Assembly (NCBI RefSeq): GCF_014205685.1
Contig: NZ_JACIIU010000001.1
Span: 1 to 64,000 of the forward strand
Direction: 5' to 3'
DNA: 64,000 nt
Origin: Paenochrobactrum gallinarii
Lineage (GTDB): Bacteria; Pseudomonadota; Alphaproteobacteria; Rhizobiales; Rhizobiaceae
Shown here: in pieces, positions 1-10,392 of the stretch
Numbering within the stretch: position 1 is the first letter of the stretch
Layout: the number at the start of each line of letters is the position of its first letter
Notes under the pieces: generated by a model
Told to the model about the DNA's origin: nothing
What the model saw: the letters and a program-made list of their open reading frames with translations, nothing else
Database searches by the model: none
Position numbers and translations under genes: made by a program

Positions 1-94
1 ACCCACATAAAGCTTTAGGATATCGTTCACCCCGTGAGTTTATCGCGGAGCAAATTAACCAGTAAAAATGACCGATCTTTCGGGGGCAACTACA
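1..94 (+). mobile_element. Right end of an IS3-family insertion sequence
   Basis: The window opens inside an insertion sequence. Positions 3-65 encode the last 20 residues of an IS3-type transposase and stop at TAA 63-65. About ten bases later comes a terminal-repeat-like segment ending at 94. Read inward on the other strand it begins TGTAGTTGCCCCCGAAAG, with the 5'-TG end and C-run seen at IS3-family (IS2/IS51-like) ends. The left end, the rest of the transposase and any target duplication lie outside the window. The exact right boundary is inferred. Confidence 0.7.
3..65 (+). CDS. IS3-family transposase OrfB, C-terminal tail (partial)
   Basis: Only the C-terminal tail is inside the window. 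It contains PHKALGYRSPREFIAEQ, the typical ending of the integrase-core transposase of IS3 elements (usual motif RPHxALGYxxPxEF), followed by a stop. The DDE catalytic residues and the start are off the left edge, so intactness cannot be judged. Confidence 0.8.
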   Translation, partial: PHKALGYRSPREFIAEQINQ

Positions 95-114
95 GCGCAG
101 ACGGGCGACAAATC

Positions 115-152
115 ATCACCTTTAAGTGACATGAATATTTGTTAAAGGTGAT
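115..152. repeat. 11-bp perfect inverted repeat upstream of maeB
   Basis: Arms 115-125 (atcacctttaa) and 142-152 (ttaaaggtgat) are perfect inverted repeats around a 16-nt AT-rich centre. There is no T-run after it, so it is not a good intrinsic terminator. It lies between the IS end and maeB and could be an operator or a leftover of the gene interrupted by the IS. Nothing else is recognisable in 95-312. Confidence 0.45.
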
Positions 153-312
153 TATCAATTCTGGCTCTAATCACATGTGCAATCCCTGATACATTGCCCT
201 GACCGTTACAGAGGAAAAACCGTCAAGGCAGATAAGCCTATCCCGCTCAATCGTAGCCCACGGATATAGCAAGGGATAGCTGCCAGAGTAATATTATGAA
301 AGCGAGACGAAC

Positions 313-2616
313 ATGACGACTAAAACCCCGACGGGCCGTTCAGATTTCGACGAAGCAGCGCTTTATTTCCACCGCTACCCTAAGCCGGGCAAGCTGGAAA
401 TTCAGGCAACAAAACCTTTAGGCAACCAGCGTGACCTTGCGCTTGCTTACTCGCCAGGTGTTGCAGCGCCTTGCCTCGCCATTCAGGAAGACCCGTCACT
501 GGCCGCTGACTTTACTGCTCGCGCCAATCTCGTGGCGGTTATCTCCAACGGTACTGCGGTTTTAGGACTTGGGAATATCGGACCACTAGCTTCCAAACCA
601 GTGATGGAAGGTAAAGCGGTTCTTTTTAAAAAATTTGCTGATATTGATGTGTTCGATATCGAAATCGACGCGCTTAAAGTCAATCAGATGGTTGATACGA
701 TCAGCGCGCTGGAGCCAACTTTTGGTGGCATCAATCTGGAAGACATCAAAGCACCGGAATGTTTTGAAGTTGAAGAGCAACTTCGTGAGAAAATGAATAT
801 TCCGGTATTCCATGATGACCAGCACGGCACCGCGATTATTGTTGCAGCCGCGGTGATGAATGGTTTGGAGCTAGCAGGCAAAAAACTGAGTGATGTTAAA
901 ATCGTCACTTCCGGTGCCGGTGCCGCCGCTATTGCCTGTCTTAATCTGCTCGTTTCCATGGGGGCGAAGCGCGAGAACATCTGGGTCAATGATATTGACG
1001 GTCTCGTTTACGAAGGCCGCAACACCTTGATGGATCGCTGGAAAGCTGTTTATGCGCAAAAAACCGACCATCGCGTTTTGGCCGATGTGATTGGTGGCGC
1101 AGACGTATTCCTCGGCCTTTCAGCCGCTGGTGTTCTGAAGCCTGAACTCTTGCAACAAATGGCGCCGAACCCACTCATTATGGCGCTTGCTAACCCGACA
1201 CCGGAAATTATGCCGGAAGAAGCGCGTGCAGTTCGCGCTGATGCGATCATCTGCACCGGCCGTTCCGATTATCCAAATCAGGTGAACAACGTTCTCTGCT
1301 TCCCTTACATCTTCCGTGGTGCATTGGATGTTGGCGCAACTGCCATCAATGAAGAAATGAAGATGGCAACCGTGATGGCGATTGCAGGTCTGGCACGTGA
1401 AGAAGTGTCGGATGTCGCAGCCAAAGCCTATCCGGGCGAGACACCAAGCTTTGGCCCTAACTATATCATCCCGTCGCCATTTGATCCGCGTCTCATTCTG
1501 CGCATTGCGCCAGCTGTTGCCAAAGCGGCAATGGAAACCGGTGTGGCCACCCGCCCGATTGAAGATATGGAAGCTTATATTGATAAGCTCAACCGTTATG
1601 TCTTCCGCTCCGGCCTGATTATGAAGCCAGTTTTTGCGGCTTCCCGTTCGGCCAGCAAAAAACGCGTGATCTATGCCAATGGTGAAGATGAACGTGTATT
1701 GCGTGCAGCACAAGTGGTGCTGGAAGAAGGCATTGCCATTCCAACTCTGATTGGTCGCCCAAGCGTTATTGAAGCACGTCTGAAGCGCTTTGCACTGAAA
1801 ATCCGTCCGGGCGTTGATTTTGAAATCATCAATCCGGAAGATGATCCGCGCTATCGTGACTATGTCGAGCTGATGCACAAGCTGACTGGTCGTCAGGGTA
1901 TCACGCCGGAAGCCGCACGCGCACTGGTTCGCACCAACCCGACCGTGATTGCCGCCTTGGCAGTCGTGCGTGATGAAGCTGATGCGCTGATTTGTGGCTT
2001 AGAAGGTCGCTTTGAACGCCAGCTGACACTGGTGAAGCAGATTTTGGGCGTTGAAGCACCATTGCGTGATCTCTCCACTCTCAGCCTGCTGATTTCCCCG
2101 CGCCAGACTTTGTTCTTCACTGATACTTATGTGAACATTGATCCAACCGCAGAAGAAATCGCCGAAATGACCATTTTGGCTGCAAAAGAAATCCGCCGCT
2201 TTGGCATTGAGCCAAAAGCTGCCCTGCTTTCGCATTCCAACTTCGGCTCGCGCGATTCCGAAAGTGCGGCTAAAATGCGTAAAGCCTGCAACATCCTGCA
2301 ACAGATTTCACCGGAACTGGAAGTGGATGGTGAAATGCATGGTGACGCAGCCCTGTCGCAAATTCAGCGTGACCGTGTCTTCCCGAATTCACGCCTGAAG
2401 GGCGAAGCCAACTTGCTGGTGTTCCCGAATTTGGACGCTGCCAACATCACCATGAATGTGGTGAAGATGGTGACCGATGCTCTGCATGTCGGCCCTATCC
2501 TGCTTGGTGCTGCACGTCCGGCGCATATTCTGACACCATCAGTCACCTCACGCGGCATCGTCAATATGACAGCTCTGGCTGTTGTTGAGGCGTCGCAACG
2601 CGCCGCACAAAAATAA
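313..2616 (+). CDS. maeB: NADP-dependent malic enzyme (MaeB type, with phosphotransacetylase-like domain)
   Basis: Oxidative decarboxylation of malate to pyruvate with NADP, a cytosolic route supplying NADPH and pyruvate. The 767-residue length matches the large bacterial MaeB class. The malic domain is N-terminal (SPGVAAPC about 47-54, then [13 protein letters not shown] 78-90 and [11 protein letters not shown] 164-174). A nucleotide-binding GAGAAA sits at 201-206. From about residue 430 the protein is a phosphotransacetylase-like domain, which in this family is regulatory (acetyl-CoA) rather than catalytic. ATG 313 is the natural start, with only a weak purine-rich ribosome site. It is a single gene; the next is 95 bp downstream. 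Confidence 0.96.
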   Translation: MTTKTPTGRSDFDEAALYFHRYPKPGKLEIQATKPLGNQRDLALAYSPGVAAPCLAIQEDPSLAADFTARANLVAVISNGTAVLGLGNIGPLASKPVMEGKAVLFKKFADIDVFDIEIDALKVNQMVDTISALEPTFGGINLEDIKAPECFEVEEQLREKMNIPVFHDDQHGTAIIVAAAVMNGLELAGKKLSDVKIVTSGAGAAAIACLNLLVSMGAKRENIWVNDIDGLVYEGRNTLMDRWKAVYAQKTDHRVLADVIGGADVFLGLSAAGVLKPELLQQMAPNPLIMALANPTPEIMPEEARAVRADAIICTGRSDYPNQVNNVLCFPYIFRGALDVGATAINEEMKMATVMAIAGLAREEVSDVAAKAYPGETPSFGPNYIIPSPFDPRLILRIAPAVAKAAMETGVATRPIEDMEAYIDKLNRYVFRSGLIMKPVFAASRSASKKRVIYANGEDERVLRAAQVVLEEGIAIPTLIGRPSVIEARLKRFALKIRPGVDFEIINPEDDPRYRDYVELMHKLTGRQGITPEAARALVRTNPTVIAALAVVRDEADALICGLEGRFERQLTLVKQILGVEAPLRDLSTLSLLISPRQTLFFTDTYVNIDPTAEEIAEMTILAAKEIRRFGIEPKAALLSHSNFGSRDSESAAKMRKACNILQQISPELEVDGEMHGDAALSQIQRDRVFPNSRLKGEANLLVFPNLDAANITMNVVKMVTDALHVGPILLGAARPAHILTPSVTSRGIVNMTALAVVEASQRAAQK

Positions 2617-2668
2617 ACCTGAAGTTGCAAAATGCAACTATTAGTAGTTAGTTAACTATAATATGCAA

Positions 2669-2707
2669 ATATTCCCCCAGATTTCATTCATCGTTCTGGG
2701 GGAATAT
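2669..2707 (+). promoter_or_regulatory. 13-bp stem hairpin covering the lipoprotein gene's ribosome site
   Basis: Arms 2669-2681 and 2695-2707 pair perfectly over 13 bp around a 13-nt loop. The right arm contains GGGGGAA, the only Shine-Dalgarno-like sequence for the GTG start at 2712. No T-run follows, so it is a poor intrinsic terminator for maeB. Folding would hide the ribosome site, suggesting conditional translation. This is inference from sequence only. Confidence 0.5.
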
Positions 2708-2711
2708 CGAC

Positions 2712-3545
2712 GTGCAATATACTTCACGACTTTCAGTACGCATTTTTATTATTTTTATATTTCTACCAATAACCCTTATATTAGCGGGATGCGCGCAAAC
2801 CAGCCAACCAAATAGCTGCACGGCCTCTCAAAAAAACGCACTCATCAAAGAATATAATCTACTCAGCTATCAGATTATTCAAAATCGCAGTGAACTGATC
2901 ACTGCACATGAAAATATATTAAACTCTAATTGCCGAAGATCACCATTTTCAACGCAAGCAAAATCAGCATTCTGCGAACAGCAAATCTCAAGGATAGCTT
3001 CGCTTCAATCGACAATAGAAAAATTGCAAAATGAGGCAGAAACTTATCAAGCGGTGATTAATGGCGCAGCAATTGCGCACCCGCTATTAAGCAATGATGG
3101 CTGTTCTGTGCGTGATAGCCATCGCTATAATCAAAAAAACAACAGATCACTGCAGAACAATAAAAAAACGATTTCCGCCAAAACTAAAAAACAATCAAAG
3201 GCCGCGATTATTGAAAATAAAAAGAATAATCAACCAGAAAATCTGACAAAACACCCATTAGAAGATGTGGAATATAAAGTTTATACGCCACCGGCATCGG
3301 TAAAAATTACGCATGAAATAGTGCCGGAAACATTAGATAAACAAAACCCCGCACAAAGGAACGAACCGGTTAAATCTTTGTCATTCTCTCCGGTTTCAAA
3401 GTCACAAAAAAGCGTAGAGACAACTACGCCAACAGGGGCAGATCGCCCCTATCAGCCAGATCCGAAAATCAGGGTAATCGGGTCAGGGTTCTTTCCCGAC
3501 CAAGAAGCGGTAACAGCTCAGCCAACTCAGGACCAGAATCCTTAA
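2712..3545 (+). CDS. Putative lipoprotein, possibly DUF2865-like
   Basis: Unrecognised 277-residue protein. Residues 1-28 are a lipoprotein signal: basic start, hydrophobic stretch, then lipobox LAGC with Cys at about 27. After it comes a coiled-coil-like segment with spaced cysteines (NSNCRR, SAFCEQQ), then a Lys/Asn/Gln-rich linker, and a C-terminal [13 protein letters not shown]. The spaced cysteines and this tail recall DUF2865 proteins of Rhizobiales, but the conserved DUF2865 core (CVRxCDGYxFP) is absent, so the match is tentative. The start is GTG, with its ribosome site inside a hairpin. The gene is visibly more AT-rich than its neighbours, and its last 77 bp overlap the 3' end of gltX on the other strand. 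Confidence 0.6.
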   Translation: MQYTSRLSVRIFIIFIFLPITLILAGCAQTSQPNSCTASQKNALIKEYNLLSYQIIQNRSELITAHENILNSNCRRSPFSTQAKSAFCEQQISRIASLQSTIEKLQNEAETYQAVINGAAIAHPLLSNDGCSVRDSHRYNQKNNRSLQNNKKTISAKTKKQSKAAIIENKKNNQPENLTKHPLEDVEYKVYTPPASVKITHEIVPETLDKQNPAQRNEPVKSLSFSPVSKSQKSVETTTPTGADRPYQPDPKIRVIGSGFFPDQEAVTAQPTQDQNP

Positions 3546-4842
3546 GCGTGAGCGCTAAACGCAGAGGCATGAACAATGTTTTGCCTTTGCGTCCGGTTTC
3601 AGACTGCACTTGTTTTGTCCATGATTTCCATGTGGTGTTGTCCCATGGTTCAGCCGGCAGCAGATCAAAAGCCGCACGTACAAAATCCCGATCTTCATCG
3701 GAGAATTCAGGCTTGTCGTTGAGATCACCAAACACGACCGGCCACCAGAGAGCCGCATCGGCAACGCGCTCAAGATTACCGCGCACCAGCAGCCAGAAGC
3801 TTTCTGCCTGCTCGCCTTCAATGCCCACGGCTGCCAAACGATCAGCAACATCGGCGTAAGTGTATTGATGAATCAAGGCACGATTTAAAGCATCCAGATC
3901 AGACGGATCAAATTTGGCTGAGGATTTAGATGTTGCAGCTACATCAACCTTTGTCGCAAGCTCGGCCATGGTTGCAACCGGCACCACATTTTCAGATGTA
4001 CCGATCAACACTGCCAAGGACGCCACTGCCATTGGCTCATATCCGCTGTCACGCAGGCTGCCGATAGACAATGCACCGCTGCGCTTTGACAAACCTTCGC
4101 CCGATACGGTGGTCAGCAAATTATGGTGACCAAACACCGGCGGTCTGGCGCCAAGTGCTTCAAAAATCGCAATCTGCACACCGGTATTGGTGACATGGTC
4201 ATCACCGCGAATAATATGAGTGATGCCCATATCAATATCATCAACAACGGATGGCAGCGTATAGAGATAAGTCCCGTCTTCACGCACCAGCACCGGATCA
4301 GACATTGAAGCCAGATCAACAGTTTGTGGCCCGCGCACCAAATCATCCCAATGCACTTCCGTGCGCCGGGTTTCAAATGGATTTTCGGCAAAATTTGGCA
4401 GCAAGAAACGCCAATGCGGCTTGCGGCCTTCAGCTTCAAAAGCGGCTTTTTCTTCTTCGGTCAACTTCAGCGCTTCACGGCCATAAACAGGCGGCATGCG
4501 GCGTGTAAGGCGAATTTTACGGCGACGTTCCAGCTCTTCCGCTGTTTCATAGCAAGCATAAAGAAGTCCTGCTTCTTTTAATTTATCGACAGCACGCTGA
4601 TAGACATCAAAACGCTTTGACTGATATTCAACGCGTGACGGCTTGACGCCCAACCAATCGAGATCAACAGCGATTGCTTCCGAATATTCTTGTTTGGAGC
4701 GCTCAACGTCGGTGTCGTCATAACGCAAAACATAGTTGCCGCCGTTTTTCAGGGCAAACAACCAGTTAAACAAAGCAGGACGCGTATTCCCGATATGAAT
4801 ATAGCCCGTCGGCGACGGAGCGAAACGCACTGTAACAGTCAT
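3469..4842 (-). CDS. gltX: Glutamyl-tRNA synthetase
   Basis: Charges tRNA-Glu with glutamate in the cytosol. The 457-residue class I synthetase has its HIGH-type motif in [10 protein letters not shown] (9-18) and a KMSKS-type motif GLSKR (250-254), where the usual first Lys is Gly. It matches the shorter of the two GltX forms common in alphaproteobacteria (GltX1-like). With two paralogues usual in this group, this copy could serve tRNA-Gln mischarging, which cannot be decided here. It lies 5 bp after nadE, so the two are probably co-transcribed. The 3' end overlaps the convergent lipoprotein gene by 77 bp. Confidence 0.95.
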   Translation of the reverse strand: MTVTVRFAPSPTGYIHIGNTRPALFNWLFALKNGGNYVLRYDDTDVERSKQEYSEAIAVDLDWLGVKPSRVEYQSKRFDVYQRAVDKLKEAGLLYACYETAEELERRRKIRLTRRMPPVYGREALKLTEEEKAAFEAEGRKPHWRFLLPNFAENPFETRRTEVHWDDLVRGPQTVDLASMSDPVLVREDGTYLYTLPSVVDDIDMGITHIIRGDDHVTNTGVQIAIFEALGARPPVFGHHNLLTTVSGEGLSKRSGALSIGSLRDSGYEPMAVASLAVLIGTSENVVPVATMAELATKVDVAATSKSSAKFDPSDLDALNRALIHQYTYADVADRLAAVGIEGEQAESFWLLVRGNLERVADAALWWPVVFGDLNDKPEFSDEDRDFVRAAFDLLPAEPWDNTTWKSWTKQVQSETGRKGKTLFMPLRLALTLKDSGPELAELLPLLGRERTLTRLP

Positions 4843-4847
4843 TTGAT

Positions 4848-6536
4848 TTACTTTTCTAAAACGTCTCTATAGCGATTGGTAATCGGATAACGCCGATCAC
4901 GACCAAAATTCTTCGGGGTAATTTTTACCCCCGGTGCCGATTGCCGGCGCTTATATTCCGCAATATACACCAAATGCTCAATGCGCTTGACCACTGCCGC
5001 ATCATGACCGCGAGCAACAATTTCGCTGACACTCATGTCGCCCTCAACGAGACATTGCAGCATGTCATCCAGTTCCGGATATGGCGGCAGACTGTCCTGA
5101 TCGGTTTGGTTTTCGCGCAGTTCCGCAGTCGGCACTTTGGTGATGATATTGACCGGTATCACCTCACCTGCATGCCCCAATGATGTGGCAGGCACATGTT
5201 TGTTACGCCACTCACACAGCGCATAGACACGGGTTTTATAAACATCCTTGATCGGATTAAAACCGCCATTCATGTCACCATAAAGGGTGGCGTAACCAAC
5301 AGCCATTTCTGACTTATTGCCAGTGGTCATCACCATTGAGCCAAATTTATTGGAAAGCGCCATCAATATAGTGCCGCGCGCACGGCTTTGCAGATTTTCT
5401 TCCGTGACATCGCTTTCTGTTCCGGCAAAGAGCGGTGACAGCGCACTCAAAAAGCCTTCAACCGGCTCGGCAATCGGCACGATATCATAGCGGCAACCCA
5501 GCGCCTTAGCGCAATCGGCTGCGTCTTTTAAGGATTCTTCCGTGGTATAACGATAAGGCAGCATGATGCCGCGCACACGCTCAGCGCCAAGTGCATCAAC
5601 GGCAATCGCTGCGCAAATAGCTGAATCCACGCCGCCCGAAAGCCCGAGGATCACATCCTTAAAGCCGTTTTTATTGACATAATCACGCAAGCCCAACATG
5701 CAGGCGGTGTAATCTGCCTCCAAATCTTGCGGCAGCGTTGCAATGTCACTTTGTGCGCAATGCCAGCCATCTTCACCGCGCGACCATTCGGTAACGGCGA
5801 TTTGCGCTTCAAATTGCGGCATTTGCAGTGCAAGTGAGCGATCCGCATTAAAGATGAACGAACCGCCATCATAGACAAGCTCATCCTGCCCGCCCAGCTG
5901 ATTGACATAAATCAGCGGCAGGCCGGTTTCGATCACCTGTCGCAAAACGACCTGATGACGCAGGTCTAATTTATCACGCTGATATGGCGAACCATTGGGC
6001 ACCAGCAACAATTCAGCGCCGCTTTCAGCCAATGTCTCGGCCACACCGAGATCACCCCAAATATCTTCACAAATCGGAATACCAAGCCGTACACCGCGAA
6101 AATTAACCGGCCCCGGCAAGTCACCACTGGCAAAAACACGCTTTTCGTCAAACTCACCGTAATTTGGCAAATCAACCTTGAAGCGTTCGGCGATCACCGC
6201 GCCGCCATCAAGAACGACAACAGCGTTATAAAGCTTACCATCGCGCAAAAGCGGGGTGCCGATAACGACACCTGCGCCTTGATCTGCCGTATCTGCAGCA
6301 AGCTCTTTTATCGCCTGCTCACAAGCAGCAACAAAACCTGGACGCAACACCAGATCTTCAGGCGAATAACCGCTGATGAACATTTCCGTAAACAGCACAA
6401 GATCAGCACCGCTTTTCGCGGCTTGTGAACGCGCAGCGCGGGCTTTTGCCAGATTTCCGGCAATATCACCCATAACAGGATTGAGCTGTGCAATGGCTAT
6501 TCGCAACATGGCAGGATTCTCATCAATGTGACTCAT
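4848..6536 (-). CDS. nadE: Glutamine-dependent NAD+ synthetase
   Basis: Last step of NAD synthesis: ATP-dependent amidation of deamido-NAD, using ammonia from glutamine. Two domains are visible. The nitrilase-type glutaminase has its Glu-Lys-Cys triad at E51, K120 and C156 ([24 protein letters not shown]). The C-terminal synthetase has the PP-loop SGGVDS at 300-305. Numbering is from ATG 6536. An in-frame ATG at 6509 gives a protein starting directly at the conserved [11 protein letters not shown] and may be the true start; neither site has a strong Shine-Dalgarno. gltX follows 5 bp later. Confidence 0.95.
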   Translation of the reverse strand: MSHIDENPAMLRIAIAQLNPVMGDIAGNLAKARAARSQAAKSGADLVLFTEMFISGYSPEDLVLRPGFVAACEQAIKELAADTADQGAGVVIGTPLLRDGKLYNAVVVLDGGAVIAERFKVDLPNYGEFDEKRVFASGDLPGPVNFRGVRLGIPICEDIWGDLGVAETLAESGAELLLVPNGSPYQRDKLDLRHQVVLRQVIETGLPLIYVNQLGGQDELVYDGGSFIFNADRSLALQMPQFEAQIAVTEWSRGEDGWHCAQSDIATLPQDLEADYTACMLGLRDYVNKNGFKDVILGLSGGVDSAICAAIAVDALGAERVRGIMLPYRYTTEESLKDAADCAKALGCRYDIVPIAEPVEGFLSALSPLFAGTESDVTEENLQSRARGTILMALSNKFGSMVMTTGNKSEMAVGYATLYGDMNGGFNPIKDVYKTRVYALCEWRNKHVPATSLGHAGEVIPVNIITKVPTAELRENQTDQDSLPPYPELDDMLQCLVEGDMSVSEIVARGHDAAVVKRIEHLVYIAEYKRRQSAPGVKITPKNFGRDRRYPITNRYRDVLEK

Positions 6537-6617
6537 GAGAAATCTTTACCCCGCGCGCGCCATTGATGCAATTGTCAGCATCTGCGATTAGCTGAAAAGC
6601 AGATGCTGAGACTATGG

Positions 6618-6971
6618 TTATGACAACCAATATGTATTGATAAGAATATATCCCCAGGTGGTTGCCGCAACGATAATGGCAATCAGCACAGCCAATGAAC
6701 CTGCATCCTTGGCAATCTGGATATTCTTGTTAAAATCGGTGGTGACAGCATCACAGGTTGCTTCAATCGCAGTATTGAGAATTTCAACCAGCAATACCAA
6801 AACCACTGCGCCGATCAGCACCAGAAAACTCACAAAGCTCGGTGCCAGAAAAAATGCCACCGGCAAAGCAAGCAGCAATAAAACCAATTCCTGCTGCACA
6901 GCCTTTTCATGGCGCGCCATATGGTTGAGAGCTCTCAGTGAATTGATGAAGGCCAGAAAAATACGACGCAT
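6618..6971 (-). CDS. dgkA: Diacylglycerol kinase (DgkA, integral membrane)
   Basis: Phosphorylates diacylglycerol to phosphatidate at the inner membrane, recycling lipid left over from membrane-derived or cyclic glucan modification. At 117 residues it has the family length, with three hydrophobic segments (about 27-45, 47-65, 90-113). The signature EILNTAIE (63-70) supplies the paired glutamates equivalent to E69/E76 of the E. coli enzyme, followed by AKDAGSLAV. It lies between nadE and the DAHP synthase terminator, all on the minus strand. No own terminator was recognised. Confidence 0.93.
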   Translation of the reverse strand: MRRIFLAFINSLRALNHMARHEKAVQQELVLLLLALPVAFFLAPSFVSFLVLIGAVVLVLLVEILNTAIEATCDAVTTDFNKNIQIAKDAGSLAVLIAIIVAATTWGYILINTYWLS

Positions 6972-7081
6972 TTCATATCCGTGTTTGCGAAATTTCAGCC
7001 GGCCTTTACCCGAAAAAGCCCTGCTCTGCCAATCTGATAGTTGAGTTGATATCTGATAATCTCTGGATAATCAGAATAGAA

Positions 7082-7111
7082 AAAAGGCGGAAAACTCATT
7101 TTCCGCCTTTT
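7082..7111 (-). terminator. Intrinsic terminator after the DAHP synthase gene
   Basis: A 13-bp perfect stem (7082-7094 with 7099-7111) closes a 4-nt loop. Read on the minus strand it ends in a T-rich tail. It begins 12 bp after the DAHP synthase stop codon. Confidence 0.85.
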
Positions 7112-7122
7112 CTTATTTACTT

Positions 7123-8502
7123 TTAAGCGTTTGCCGCTATGGCGACCGGATTGGCATCGCGTTCATTTTTGAGAAGCTCTGCCAGCAAGAATGCCAGTTC
7201 AATCGCCTGATCTGCATTAAGGCGCGGATCACAATGGGTGTGATAACGATCGGACAGATCATCAGCAGAGATTGCGCGTGCACCACCAGTGCATTCAGTT
7301 ACGTTCTTACCGGTCATTTCGATATGAATACCACCCGGATGCGTGCCTTCAGCCTGATGAATGGCAAAGAAGTTTTCAACTTCCTTCAGAACGCGATCAA
7401 ACGGACGGGTCTTGTAACCACCGGCACTGATTGTATTGCCATGCATCGGATCACATGACCAAACAACCTTGCGGCCTTCACGCTCAACAGCACGGATAAG
7501 GTTTGGCAAATGGTCACCCACTTTATCATAACCAAAACGTGCAATGAGGGTCAGACGACCGGCTTCGTTTTCCGGATTGAGCAGGTCAATCAGACGCAGC
7601 AAATCATCCGGTTGCAAAGACGGGCCGCATTTCAGACCGAGCGGGTTTTTAATACCGCGGCAATATTCGATATGCGCATGATCAGCCTGACGGGTACGGT
7701 CACCAATCCAGATCATATGGCCGGATGTGCCATACCAGTCACCGGAGGTGGAATCCACGCGCGTCAGCGCTTCTTCATAGCCCAGCAGCAATGCTTCATG
7801 GCTGGTGTAGAAATCAGTTTCACGCAAATTGCGCTGGGCATCAGCATTGATGCCGATCGCCTTCATGAAGTTCATTGTATCAGAAATACGATTGGCAAGA
7901 GCTGCATAACGCTCGCCCGCAGGGCTGTTGCCGACAAAACCGAGCATCCACTGATGCACGTTTTCAAGATTGGCATAACCACCCTGTGCAAAAGCGCGCA
8001 ACAGGTTGAGCGTTGCGGCAGACTGGCGGTAAGCCATATCCTGACGCATCGGATCAGGAATGCGCGATGCACTGTCGAAACCAATGCCATTGATAATGTC
8101 GCCGCGGTATGATGGCAGCTCAACATTGTTCAATGTTTCAAAATCGGATGAGCGTGGCTTGGCGAATTGTCCGGCAATACGGCCAACTTTTACAACCGGC
8201 TTGGAGGCACCAAAAGTAAGCACGACAGCCATTTGCAAAAAGACGCGGAAAAAGTCACGGATATTATCCGCGCCATGTTCAGCAAAACTTTCTGCGCAAT
8301 CGCCACCCTGCAACAAGAATGCACGTCCCTCGGCAACATCTGCCAACTGCTCTTTAAGCTTACGTGCTTCACCTGCAAAAACCAAGGGTGGATAACTACG
8401 AAGACGGTTTTCGACATCAGCCAATGCCTGTGCATCCGGATAAGATGGCACTTGCTTGATTGGCATGTTTCTCCAGGAATGTGGGGTCCAGTTCTTCGTC
8501 AT
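7123..8502 (-). CDS. aroG: Class II 3-deoxy-7-phosphoheptulonate (DAHP) synthase
   Basis: First step of the shikimate pathway: phosphoenolpyruvate plus erythrose 4-phosphate gives DAHP. At 459 residues it is the plant/actinobacterial class II type, not the roughly 350-residue E. coli AroFGH type. Family blocks seen include [11 protein letters not shown] near residue 63, [46 protein letters not shown] and [18 protein letters not shown], which carry the metal and substrate ligands. ATG 8502 opens [12 protein letters not shown], as in relatives. It lacks a strong ribosome site and is preceded by a terminator-like leader (8514-8583). It has its own terminator downstream. Confidence 0.95.
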   Translation of the reverse strand: MTKNWTPHSWRNMPIKQVPSYPDAQALADVENRLRSYPPLVFAGEARKLKEQLADVAEGRAFLLQGGDCAESFAEHGADNIRDFFRVFLQMAVVLTFGASKPVVKVGRIAGQFAKPRSSDFETLNNVELPSYRGDIINGIGFDSASRIPDPMRQDMAYRQSAATLNLLRAFAQGGYANLENVHQWMLGFVGNSPAGERYAALANRISDTMNFMKAIGINADAQRNLRETDFYTSHEALLLGYEEALTRVDSTSGDWYGTSGHMIWIGDRTRQADHAHIEYCRGIKNPLGLKCGPSLQPDDLLRLIDLLNPENEAGRLTLIARFGYDKVGDHLPNLIRAVEREGRKVVWSCDPMHGNTISAGGYKTRPFDRVLKEVENFFAIHQAEGTHPGGIHIEMTGKNVTECTGGARAISADDLSDRYHTHCDPRLNADQAIELAFLLAELLKNERDANPVAIAANA

Positions 8503-8513
8503 GTTAACACCTG

Positions 8514-8583
8514 TTATAAAAATTCGTAAACCTTTACGAACTCAAGTCCTCCTTTCACGAAAGCCCGAAGCTCCTCCTCGGGC
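8514..8583 (-). promoter_or_regulatory. Structured leader with terminator-like hairpin and short aromatic-codon ORF
   Basis: Reading the minus strand from gor to the DAHP synthase gene, a first hairpin (GCCCGA 8583-8578 with TCGGGC 8568-8563) encloses AGGAGG. A second perfect palindrome, TTCGTAAAGGTTTACGAA (8540-8523), is followed by TTTTT and ends 20 nt before the DAHP synthase ATG. That placement resembles an attenuator. A 14-codon ORF from GTG 8558 to TAA 8514 would read [14 protein letters not shown], placing Phe, Tyr and Phe codons across the second hairpin. The hairpins are seen directly; attenuation by aromatic amino acids is inference. The second hairpin could instead simply end gor transcripts. 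Confidence 0.45.
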
Positions 8584-8671
8584 ACGCGTGATCGTGCTGA
8601 TATAGTCTAAAGACGCGACATATACCAGCGCAATTCGTAACAGCTTGATATTTTGAGGCTTTAGCTTTGCC

Positions 8672-10063
8672 TTAAATACGCTCACCGTTCACCACCCGAT
8701 AAGTCGGGTTATACATGGTGACAAACTCTTCTGCCGCCGACGGATGCACCGCCATTGTGCGGTCGAAATCATCCTTTGAAGCGCCCGCTTTTAAAGCGAT
8801 GCCAATAAGCTGCGCCATTTCACCGGCATCAGGTCCCAGAATATGGGCACCAAGCACTTTGCGGCTTTTACCATCCACCACCAGCTTCATCAGCATTTTA
8901 TCAGCACGACCCGACAGCGTATTTTTCATCGGACGGAAATGCGCACGGTAAATCTCAATCTCCGGATAGGTTTTGATCGCTTCATCTTCCGACATACCGA
9001 CAGTGCCGATTTCCGGCTGTGAGAACACAACTGTTGGAATAAGATCGTGATCCGGACGGGTCGGATTGTCTTTATAAACCGTTTCAAGGAAGCACATGGC
9101 TTCATGAATGGCGACAGGTGTCAGCTGTACACGGTCGGTCACATCACCAACAGCATAAATATGTGGCTGCGAGGTGCGAGAATATTCATCAACAATCACC
9201 GCACCATGATCGCCTTTGCTTAAAGCCACACCAGCTTTATCAAGGCCAACACCTTCACTATTCGGCAAGCGACCGATCGCCAGCATCGCCTGATCAACCG
9301 TCAGCGTTTCACCATTGGACAATTCAACCGCCAGACGATCACCTTCTTTGCGCACAGCATTAAAGACGGCTTCAGTCACAATGCGGATGCCTTTGGCAGT
9401 CATTGCTTCACTTAAAAGCACACGCAGATCATGATCGAAGCGTGAGAGGATTTCCTTACCACGGTAAACAAGTGTCGTTTCAACACCAAGCCCATGGAAA
9501 ATATTAGCGAATTCAACTGCAATATAACCACCACCTGCAATCACAATAGATTTAGGCAATTCGGCCAAATCAAAAGCCTCATCCGAGCTGATGCAATATT
9601 CATGCCCGGGCATTGAGGTATTGCGGTTTACGCGACCGCCGGTCGCAATCAAAATACGCTCTGCCGTCACACGCTGACCGGTACTCTTCAGTTCAATTGT
9701 ATGAGCATCAACAAGTTCTGCACGGCTGGCAAAAATCTCCACCTTCGAACCTTCAAGACCTTTACGATAAAGACCTTCCAGACGGGTGATTTCTTTTTCC
9801 TTGGCATCAACAAGTGTGCGCCAGTCAAATGTGCTTGTCCCCACGCTCCAGCCATAACCGGCAGCATCGTCAAAGCTTTCACCAAATTGTGAAGCATAAA
9901 CATAAAGTTTTTTCGGCACACATCCACGGATCACACAAGTGCCGCCCATGCGGTATTCCTCCGCAAGACCAACCCGTTTTCCCATAGCCCCCGCCAATCG
10001 CCCTGCCCGCACACCGCCGGAACCGCCGCCGATAACAAACAGATCATAATCATAGGTCGCCAT
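8672..10063 (-). CDS. gor: Glutathione-disulfide reductase
   Basis: Reduces glutathione disulfide with NADPH and FAD in the cytosol. The FAD-binding GGGSGGVRAGR is at 12-22 and the redox disulfide CVIRGC at 43-48. The NADPH-binding segment follows IVIAGGGYIAVEFA, and the catalytic His is in VHPSAAEE near the C-terminus. ATG 10063 was chosen over the TTG/ATG options 15 bp upstream because TGGAG lies 8 bp before it and the protein then starts MATYDYDLFVIGGG as in homologues. It is transcribed toward the DAHP synthase gene, 169 bp away. Confidence 0.95.
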   Translation of the reverse strand: MATYDYDLFVIGGGSGGVRAGRLAGAMGKRVGLAEEYRMGGTCVIRGCVPKKLYVYASQFGESFDDAAGYGWSVGTSTFDWRTLVDAKEKEITRLEGLYRKGLEGSKVEIFASRAELVDAHTIELKSTGQRVTAERILIATGGRVNRNTSMPGHEYCISSDEAFDLAELPKSIVIAGGGYIAVEFANIFHGLGVETTLVYRGKEILSRFDHDLRVLLSEAMTAKGIRIVTEAVFNAVRKEGDRLAVELSNGETLTVDQAMLAIGRLPNSEGVGLDKAGVALSKGDHGAVIVDEYSRTSQPHIYAVGDVTDRVQLTPVAIHEAMCFLETVYKDNPTRPDHDLIPTVVFSQPEIGTVGMSEDEAIKTYPEIEIYRAHFRPMKNTLSGRADKMLMKLVVDGKSRKVLGAHILGPDAGEMAQLIGIALKAGASKDDFDRTMAVHPSAAEEFVTMYNPTYRVVNGERI

Positions 10064-10392
10064 AGTCAAACTCCACATTTTTTACTCATTGCTGCATATA
10101 TAATAATGTGACCTGGAGCAAACTACATCATCATTCCTTTTTCATATAAAAAATGGAGTTTTCCTTCACTGGTACTGGCTATAATTTAGCCATATTAATG
10201 ACTTAGCGTAACAATTACTGATTTGAAGAGCCTGATCTTCAATGATAATCATAGTTGAAAAACAGTTTTTGACCAATGTGCGAAATGATTTACGCCAACG
10301 AAAAACTGCGATTTGAGTTTAGGATACGGAACGAGCAGACTATTGTTATTTTAGCGAATCGTCCCACAATAAAAATAAAGAGAATATTCGCC
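10064..10392. other. Intergenic region between gor and the Nudix gene
   Basis: This divergent promoter region is AT-rich. No RNA gene, riboswitch or convincing operator was recognised. The 5' extension of the Nudix frame (10276-10392) lies here but has no family similarity and a poor ribosome site. Confidence 0.5.

Noticed and set aside
1120..1878. 252-codon minus-strand frame opposite maeB
   Set aside because: Antisense shadow rich in Cys, His and Phe; no motif.
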